Below, one piece after another: positions 58,450-64,000 of a DNA stretch of 64,000 nucleotides (positions are counted from its first letter, which is position 1; the number at the start of each line of letters is the position of its first letter). A program made the translations under genes and the position numbers. Source of the DNA: Alphaproteobacteria bacterium (GTDB lineage Bacteria; Pseudomonadota; Alphaproteobacteria; Micropepsales; Micropepsaceae); NCBI GenBank assembly GCA_017308375.1, contig JAFKEW010000044.1:1-64000 (forward strand), read 5' to 3'. Below the pieces are notes generated by a model. That model worked only from the letters and a program-made list of their open reading frames with translations. It had not been told where the DNA came from and did no database searches.

Positions 58450-59033
58450 TGATGAACGCAATTCTTGCACCCAAATCCCGCCGTGGAATTTTGACAGCGG
58501 GGGCAACACTTTCTGCGGCCGGCGCGCTTGCGCTGATGGACCTGCCTGCGCGTGCCGCCGGCAAGGCTGCCGCGGGCGGCAACACCGCACAGGATGTTCA
58601 ACTGTTGAATGCGGCGCTCGCCCTCGAAGATGAAGGCATCGCCGCTTATCAGATCGGCGCGGAAAGCAAACTGCTTACGCCGGATGTGCTGAAAGTCGCG
58701 GTGACGTTTCAGGGACACCACAAGACCCATCGCGACGATCTCATCGCCGCGATCAAGCGGCTTGGCGGCAAGCCGGTAGAGCCGAAGAAACTTGGCGATT
58801 ATGCAAAAGAGTTGAATGCGGCTTCGCTGAAGGATCAGACCGGCGTATTGCGGCTGGCGCTCAAGCTCGAAACCGGCGCCACCAACGCCTATCTCGGCAT
58901 TATTCCGTCACTGGGGGAGTCCGATCTCTATCTGCTCGCTGCCAGGACGGCAGGGGATGAGGCTTTTCACGCCGGTGTGCTCGGCCATGTGCTGGGCGTT
59001 CCGGTTCCGCAAAAAGCGCCGCTGTTCGGCTGA
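58449..59033 (+). CDS. ferritin-like protein with Tat signal
   Basis: 194-aa exported protein. A twin-arginine-type signal (SRRGILTAGATLSAAGALAL, after MMNAILAPK) precedes a four-helix bundle: DVQLLNAALALEDEGIAAYQIGAES, FQGHHKTHRDDLIAAIKRLGG, LRLALKLETGATNAYLGIIPSLG and AARTAGDEAFHAGVLGHVLGVP, with the E, H residues placed as in ferritin-like proteins. Probably stores iron or protects against oxidative damage in the periplasm. Translationally coupled to the sigma gene (shared base). An alternative start is the second ATG at 58452. Confidence 0.8.
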   Translation: MMNAILAPKSRRGILTAGATLSAAGALALMDLPARAAGKAAAGGNTAQDVQLLNAALALEDEGIAAYQIGAESKLLTPDVLKVAVTFQGHHKTHRDDLIAAIKRLGGKPVEPKKLGDYAKELNAASLKDQTGVLRLALKLETGATNAYLGIIPSLGESDLYLLAARTAGDEAFHAGVLGHVLGVPVPQKAPLFG

Positions 59034-59069
59034 TCGCGACAATCACACTTTGGGAGTTACTTGAGAACT

Positions 59070-59522
59070 ATGAAACGCCTGGTCCGGATTTTTGAAGCAG
59101 CCGCGATAGCCTCTTCTGTGGTTCTCTTCACCGGGCCTGCATCCGCGGCACAGAACGGCACCGTGAAAATGCCCGCCACTGTGAACGCATCTGTGCCGCG
59201 GAGCGTTCTTCCCCCCGGTAATCCCTCCCGGGGGGAAGGCCTTTACGAAGCGAAGTGCGGCGGCTGCCATTCGCTGGATGCCAACCGCATCGGGCCGATG
59301 CATCGCGGTGTGGTCGGGCGCAAATCGGCAAGCGTGCCGGGCTATCATTATTCCGCCGCGCTGAAAAAGCTGAACGTGATCTGGACGCCGGAGAATCTCG
59401 ATCGCTGGCTGAAGAATCCCACCGCCTTTGCACCGGGCACGCTGATGGGCTTCCGCCTCAATTCGGCGCAGGATCGTGCCGACGTCATCGCCTATCTGAA
59501 ACTGCAGACCGCCAAACACTGA
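59070..59522 (+). CDS. periplasmic cytochrome c (class I)
   Basis: 150-aa c-type cytochrome with signal (MKRLVRIFEAAAIASSVVLFTGPASA) and one heme site: KCGGCHSLDANRIGPMHRGVVGRK (CGGCH, with the conserved Gly-Pro after it) and a distal Met in GTLMGFRL. Length and motif order match small class I cytochromes. A TTG at 59061 with a GGGAG site just upstream is an alternative start. Placed 37 bp after the ferritin-like gene; may pass electrons in a periplasmic oxidative-stress pathway. Confidence 0.9.
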   Translation: MKRLVRIFEAAAIASSVVLFTGPASAAQNGTVKMPATVNASVPRSVLPPGNPSRGEGLYEAKCGGCHSLDANRIGPMHRGVVGRKSASVPGYHYSAALKKLNVIWTPENLDRWLKNPTAFAPGTLMGFRLNSAQDRADVIAYLKLQTAKH

Positions 59523-59540
59523 ACGGAAAAGGCAATCGCC

Positions 59541-61394
59541 TTATTTCTCAACCTGGCTGACATCGCGCACCGCGCCACGGGCGGCACTGGTCGCCATCGC
59601 GGCATAGGCGCGCAACGCAACGGAAACCTTGCGCGTCCGCTTTTCCACGGGCTTCCACGCTGCTGCGCCTTTGGCTTCTATCGCCTTGCGCCGTTCCGCC
59701 AGCGTTTCGCCGGAAACTTTCAGCTCGATGCGCCGTGCCGGAATATCGATCTCGATAAGATCGCCTTCTTCCACCAGGCCGATTGTGCCCCCTTCAGCCG
59801 CTTCCGGCGAAACATGGCCGATGGAAAGGCCCGAGGTGCCGCCCGAAAACCGCCCGTCGGTGATCAGCGCGCAAGCCTTCCCCAATCCTTTCGATTTCAG
59901 ATAGCTGGTGGGATAGAGCATTTCCTGCATGCCCGGCCCGCCGCGCGGCCCCTCATAGCGGATGACCACCACGTCGCCGGCCTTGATGTGGTTGGAGAGA
60001 ATGCTTTCCACCGCCGCATCCTGGCTTTCGAAAACGCGCGCCGGGCCGGAGAATTTCAGGATGCTGTCATCCACCCCCGCGGTTTTCACGATGCAGCCGT
60101 CCTCGGCCAGGTTGCCGTACAGCACGGCCAGTCCGCCATCCTGCGAAAAGGCGTTCGCCGCACTGCGGATCACGCCCTTGCTCCGGTCGTCATCCACTTC
60201 GCGGTAATGCCGGTTCTGGATGAATGCCGTCTGTGTCGGAATACCGCCAGGCGAAGCACGATAAAATGTCTTCACCTCGTCGCTCGGCGCGCGCGCGATG
60301 TCCCAATGATCCAGCGCATCCGCCATGCGTTCGGTGTGCACGGTCGGCACGCTGGAATCGATCAGCCCGGCGCGTTCCAGTTCACCCAGAATGGCCATCA
60401 CGCCGCCGGCGCGATGCACATCTTCCAGATGAACATTGGCAATGGACGGCGCCACCTTGCACAGCACCGGCACGCGGCGCGACAGCCGGTCGATATCGGC
60501 CATGTTGAACGACAGCCCCGCTTCATGCGCGGCCGCCAGCAGATGCAGCACCGTGTTGGTCGATCCACCCATCGCAATGTCCAGCGTCATCGCATTCTCG
60601 AAGGCTTCGAAAGATGCGATGGCACGCGGCAGGACGCGTTCATCATTGCGCTCGTAATAGCGCCGGGTCAGCTCCACGATCAGATGGCCGGCGTTGAGGA
60701 ACAGTTGTTTGCGCGCGGCGTGGGTCGCGACCAGCGAACCGTTGCCCGGCAATGAAAGGCCCAGCGCCTCCGTCAGGCAGTTCATCGAATTGGCGGTGAA
60801 CATGCCGGAGCAGGAGCCGCAGGTGGGGCACGCCGAACGCTCGATCACCGCGACTTCGCTGTCGCTCACCGTATCGTCCGCGGCCGCGGTGATTGCATCG
60901 ATCAGGTCCAGTGCCTTGTCGGTCTGGCCGGCGCGGATCTTGCCCGCTTCCATCGGTCCGCCGGAAACGAACACGGTCGGAACGTTCAGCCGCAGCGCCG
61001 CCATCAGCATGCCCGGCGTGATCTTGTCGCAATTGGAAATGCAGATCAGGCCGTCGGCGCAATGCGCGTTGACCATGTATTCGACGGAGTCCGCAATCAG
61101 GTCGCGCGACGGCAGCGAATAGAGCATGCCGTCATGACCCATCGCGATTCCGTCATCCACGGCGATGGTGTTGAACTCCTTGGCCACGCCACCGGCGCGC
61201 TCCACCTCGCGCGCCACAAGCTGGCCCATATCTTTCAGGTGCACATGGCCGGGTACGAACTGGGTGAAGGAATTGGCGATGGCGATGATCGGCTTGCCGA
61301 AATCCTCGTCCTTCATGCCGGTGGCCCGCCACAGCCCGCGTGCGCCGGCCATGTTGCGGCCATGGGTTGACGTTCTGGAACGATAGGGCGGCAT
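59541..61394 (-). CDS. ilvD: dihydroxy-acid dehydratase IlvD
   Basis: 617-aa Fe-S enzyme converting 2,3-dihydroxyisovalerate to 2-oxoisovalerate in branched-chain amino-acid synthesis. Visible motifs: [18 protein letters not shown], cluster cysteines in [22 protein letters not shown] and [18 protein letters not shown], and the C-terminal [52 protein letters not shown]. Full length, standing alone between the cytochrome c and RNase D genes. Confidence 0.96.
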   Translation of the reverse strand: MPPYRSRTSTHGRNMAGARGLWRATGMKDEDFGKPIIAIANSFTQFVPGHVHLKDMGQLVAREVERAGGVAKEFNTIAVDDGIAMGHDGMLYSLPSRDLIADSVEYMVNAHCADGLICISNCDKITPGMLMAALRLNVPTVFVSGGPMEAGKIRAGQTDKALDLIDAITAAADDTVSDSEVAVIERSACPTCGSCSGMFTANSMNCLTEALGLSLPGNGSLVATHAARKQLFLNAGHLIVELTRRYYERNDERVLPRAIASFEAFENAMTLDIAMGGSTNTVLHLLAAAHEAGLSFNMADIDRLSRRVPVLCKVAPSIANVHLEDVHRAGGVMAILGELERAGLIDSSVPTVHTERMADALDHWDIARAPSDEVKTFYRASPGGIPTQTAFIQNRHYREVDDDRSKGVIRSAANAFSQDGGLAVLYGNLAEDGCIVKTAGVDDSILKFSGPARVFESQDAAVESILSNHIKAGDVVVIRYEGPRGGPGMQEMLYPTSYLKSKGLGKACALITDGRFSGGTSGLSIGHVSPEAAEGGTIGLVEEGDLIEIDIPARRIELKVSGETLAERRKAIEAKGAAAWKPVEKRTRKVSVALRAYAAMATSAARGAVRDVSQVEK

Positions 61395-61632
61395 GTCGGT
61401 ACTCCGAATATCAGCGGGTCAGCAGATGGTCCGCCAGATGGTTCAAATGTGCGCGGGGGCTGGGCCCGCAAGCGCAAAATTCCCCGGAAATATGCGCCAT
61501 CGCTGTCATGAATGCCAGCGCGCGCGTGCCGCGTTCATCCTGACAAGACCATGAAAATATTGTGTGAACCTGCCCGTGGTATTATGCAACGGGGCTATGC
61601 TCATATTGGGCGGCGCGGAAAAGCGGATTGGC

Positions 61633-62244
61633 ATGAAAATCAAACTTTACAAGGGTGACTTGCCGGATGGGCTCGACCTCGGGCCGGTGGTCGCGATCGA
61701 CACCGAAACCACTGGCCTCAGCTATGTTCGCGACCGCCTGTGCCTGGCGCAGCTTTCGGCGGGGGATGATGTCTGCCATGCGGTGCAGTTTGCGCCCGGT
61801 GCTTATGCCGCGCCCAATCTGAAGCGTCTGCTCACCGATCCGAAGGTGCTGAAGCTGTTTCACTTCGCCCGCTTCGACGTCGCGATGTTCCAGCGCCATC
61901 TGGCCGTCACCGCCGCGCCCATCTATTGCACCAAGATCGCCTCCAAACTGGTGCGCACCTATACCGACCGCCATGGCCTCAAGGATTTGGTGAAAGAGCT
62001 TCTGAACGTCGATCTGTCGAAGGAACAGCAAAGTTCCGACTGGGGGGCGCCGGAATTGACCGAGCGGCAGCTCGCCTATGCCGCCAATGATGTCGCCTAT
62101 CTGCACCGGCTGAAGGCGGGACTGGACACCATGCTGGCGCGCGAAGGGCGGACCGAACTCGCCAAGGCCTGTTTCTACTTTTTGCCGGCGCGTGCGGCGC
62201 TCGATCTGGCCGGTTGGGACGGGATCGACATCTTCGCGCATTGA
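61633..62244 (+). CDS. ribonuclease D-type 3'-5' exonuclease
   Basis: 203-aa DnaQ-like exonuclease, short form lacking HRDC domains. The DEDD motifs are DTETTGLSYVRDRLCLAQLS (D-x-E), FARFDVAMF (D) and YAANDVAYLHRL (D). Such short RNase D proteins are the alphaproteobacterial form that stands before kdsD-lptC. The ATG at 61633 begins the conserved N-terminus; the frame is open for 23 further codons upstream. Confidence 0.9.
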   Translation: MKIKLYKGDLPDGLDLGPVVAIDTETTGLSYVRDRLCLAQLSAGDDVCHAVQFAPGAYAAPNLKRLLTDPKVLKLFHFARFDVAMFQRHLAVTAAPIYCTKIASKLVRTYTDRHGLKDLVKELLNVDLSKEQQSSDWGAPELTERQLAYAANDVAYLHRLKAGLDTMLAREGRTELAKACFYFLPARAALDLAGWDGIDIFAH

Positions 62245-62437
62245 TACGTCCGGAACATGGTTAACGGATGCGAAGCCCCGGTTAACCCATTGAAAGATTT
62301 TGCCGCTTGAACGCCGGGGGCGAGTCGGGTCAAATTGGCATGAATTTCGCGTGAGCGCCGTCCGCGCCGGTGAAATCCAGTGCCGATCGCGGGTGTCTGG
62401 GGCCCGGGGCCAGCAGTTTCTGCGAACAGGATATGTC

Positions 62438-63469
62438 ATGCGCGCCGCCATTTCCGTTGTACCGCCCGCACGAAGGCGGACCGCAGCCGCCAATTCCCGA
62501 ACCGACCTTCAGGCGGCGCATCGAGTGCTGGATACCGCGCGCGCCGCGATCGACAGTCTCGGCCGCACTTTGAACGGTGATTTTTCGCGGGCGATCGAAA
62601 CCATCCTGGCCATCCGGGGCCGCCTGATCGTCAGCGGCATGGGCAAAAGCGGCCATATCGGCCGCAAGATCGCCGCCACACTTTCATCGACCGGCACGCC
62701 CGCCTATTTCGTCCATCCGGGGGAGGCGAGCCACGGCGACCTCGGCATGATCACGCGCGACGATGCGCTTCTGATGCTTTCCTATCGCGGCGAAACGCCG
62801 GAGCTTGGGGATCTCATCACCTATGCCAAGCGTTTGCGCATTCCGCTGATCGGCATTGCCAGCGATGCGAAATCCACGCTGCTGCAGGCGGCCGATTGCG
62901 CACTCGTCCTGCCGCGCGCGCAGGAGGCGTGCCCGATGGGCCTCGCGCCCACCACCTCCACCACCTTGATGCTGGTGCTGGGCGATGCGCTGGCGGTCGC
63001 GTTGATGGAGCGGCGTGGCTTCACCGCCGATCAGTATCGCAATTTCCATCCCGGCGGTTCGCTTGGCCGGGCGCTGATCCGCGTCAGCGATATCATGCAC
63101 ACCGGCGAGGAACTGCCGCTGGTGCGGCCGGATGCGGCGATGCGCGATGTGATCATCCGCATGACCACCGGCGGGGCCGGTTTTGCCGGTGTCGCGGGCG
63201 TGGTGGATGGCAAAGGCACTTTGATCGGTATCGTGACCGACGGCGACATCCGCCGCCATGTGGAGCGCGATCTGCTGGGCAGCAGGGCATCCGACGTGAT
63301 GACCAGAAATCCCAAGACCGTGCCGGGAACCATGCTGGCGGCCGAAGCGCTTGCTTACATGAATGAATCGACACCGCGGGTGACGAGCCTGTTCGTCGTC
63401 GATGGAAAGGCGAAAAAGCCCGCGGGTCTTGTCACCGTGCATGATTGCCTGCGGGCCGGAATCCGCTGA
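62438..63469 (+). CDS. kdsD: arabinose-5-phosphate isomerase (KdsD/KpsF) with CBS domains
   Basis: 343-aa isomerase for the first step of KDO synthesis for lipopolysaccharide. N-terminal SIS domain (GRLIVSGMGKSGHIGRKIAATLSSTGTPAYFVHPGEASHGDLGMI and CPMGLAPTTSTTLMLVLGDALAVALMERRGF) contains the SIS-type Ser/His positions; two CBS motifs follow (GEELPLVRPDAAMRDVIIRMT; MTRNPKTVPGTMLAAEALAYM). The ATG 62438 has ACAGGA upstream; the frame is open earlier. The stop overlaps the lptC start by one base (TGATG). Confidence 0.93.
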   Translation: MRAAISVVPPARRRTAAANSRTDLQAAHRVLDTARAAIDSLGRTLNGDFSRAIETILAIRGRLIVSGMGKSGHIGRKIAATLSSTGTPAYFVHPGEASHGDLGMITRDDALLMLSYRGETPELGDLITYAKRLRIPLIGIASDAKSTLLQAADCALVLPRAQEACPMGLAPTTSTTLMLVLGDALAVALMERRGFTADQYRNFHPGGSLGRALIRVSDIMHTGEELPLVRPDAAMRDVIIRMTTGGAGFAGVAGVVDGKGTLIGIVTDGDIRRHVERDLLGSRASDVMTRNPKTVPGTMLAAEALAYMNESTPRVTSLFVVDGKAKKPAGLVTVHDCLRAGIR

Positions 63470-64000
63470 TGGCAGATCGTCCCCGTTCCTCCACCGTGGT
63501 TGGGCCGGGTCCGCAAAGGGCCGCGCCGCGGCGGCTTGACTGGGCGGCGAAATCGCGCGGCACGATGCTCGACGCGGAAAAATATTCGCGCTTTGTCTCG
63601 ATCATGAAACGCGCGCTGCCGATGGCGGCCGTGGTGCTGATCGCCGCGGTCGTCGCCTATGCCTTGCAGCCGCGCCAGCAGGACCGCGTAACCATGACCT
63701 TCGAAAGCATGCACGAGGTGGACAACGACCTCGCCATGATCAAGCCGCGCCTGATCGGCGATGACAGTGACGGCAATCCCTTCGTCGTCACGGCCGACCG
63801 CGCGGTTCAGGTCGGCCGCAATTCCCGCCGCGCCCGGCTCGAAAACGTCGAAGCGGATATGACCATCGCCAAGAAGGACTGGCTGAACGCAACCGCCGCG
63901 CGCGGCCTGTTCGACATGGACAGTAATATGCTGACGCTCGATGGCGGCCTCTCCGTATTCTCGGATACCGGCTATGAACTGCATACGCAAAGCGCCACGG
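63469..64000 (+). CDS. lptC: LPS export ABC transporter periplasmic protein LptC (partial, 3' end outside window)
   Basis: 177 residues are visible; the usual length is about 190-220, so only the tail is missing. A cytoplasmic N-terminus of about 45 aa is followed by one transmembrane segment (LPMAAVVLIAAVVAYAL) and a beta-jellyroll start (MTFESMHEVDNDLAMIKPRLIGDDSDGNPFVVTADRAVQ...). LptC hands lipopolysaccharide from LptBFG to LptA. It overlaps kdsD by one base; lptA and lptB are expected next. Confidence 0.88.
   Translation, partial: MADRPRSSTVVGPGPQRAAPRRLDWAAKSRGTMLDAEKYSRFVSIMKRALPMAAVVLIAAVVAYALQPRQQDRVTMTFESMHEVDNDLAMIKPRLIGDDSDGNPFVVTADRAVQVGRNSRRARLENVEADMTIAKKDWLNATAARGLFDMDSNMLTLDGGLSVFSDTGYELHTQSAT

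Overview
The window looks like chromosomal DNA of a GC-rich (roughly 60% by eye) alphaproteobacterium. The best taxonomic hint is the right edge, where RNase D, KdsD/KpsF and LptC follow one another; this order, leading on to lptA-lptB-rpoN, is typical of Alphaproteobacteria. A large TonB-dependent receptor and a spinster-type MFS carrier suggest a Sphingomonas/Caulobacter/Rhizomicrobium-like lifestyle, but family and genus cannot be fixed from the sequence. No CRISPR array, rRNA or intact insertion sequence was seen; one tRNA gene (Leu, CAG) is present.

Layout. (1) 1-7.4 kb: housekeeping genes: queG (cut by the left edge), a glutathione S-transferase, a cytochrome P450, mtgA, uppP, an NDUFA9-like reductase and a SulP transporter. 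(2) 7.5-25.4 kb: a genomic island in the 3' end of tRNA-Leu. It has a P4-type integrase at its left end, a second recombinase module (AlpA, HTH protein, tyrosine recombinase), a GH18-like secreted protein and metal-resistance cargo. The cargo is a czcCBA-type RND efflux system with a His-rich companion; an operon of chrA, a duplicated DUF1259 protein, a YncE-like beta-propeller and an ATP-grasp protein; and a His-tailed EamA exporter behind a G/C-tract operator. An imperfect copy of the tRNA end closes the island. (3) 25.6-38.2 kb: an FmdE-like orphan and a catabolic cluster (TonB receptor, SDR, a doubly broken sulfatase, ADP-forming acyl-CoA synthetase, LysR regulator, ThDP enzyme, MFS carrier). 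(4) 38.4-57.4 kb: a nitrosative/sulfur stress region: NsrR-type repressor, small membrane proteins, MarR/ClC pair, nitronate monooxygenase fused to a helical domain, LysR/cysJI, 1-Cys peroxiredoxin, 2OG-Fe oxygenase, NnrS, a Crp/Fnr regulator, a short nitric-oxide reductase, a truncated hemoglobin, a 7Fe-type ferredoxin and two Rnk-like proteins. (5) 57.7-64 kb: ECF sigma factor, ferritin-like protein and cytochrome c, then ilvD, RNase D, kdsD and lptC (cut by the right edge).

How the genes work together. In region 4 two operator families suggest a layered NO response. TTGCG-N4-CGCAA palindromes flank the Crp/Fnr gene, nnrS and a CopD-like gene, and resemble NnrR boxes. AGGTAT-N5-ATACCT-like boxes lie before the hemoglobin, the NO reductase and a membrane-protein gene, and are candidate NsrR sites. 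The NO reductase keeps all six metal-ligand histidines but lacks the large N-terminal domain of quinol-type enzymes, and its 5' end appears frameshifted. The least explained unit is the island operon that joins a chromate-type transporter to DUF1259, YncE and ATP-grasp proteins.
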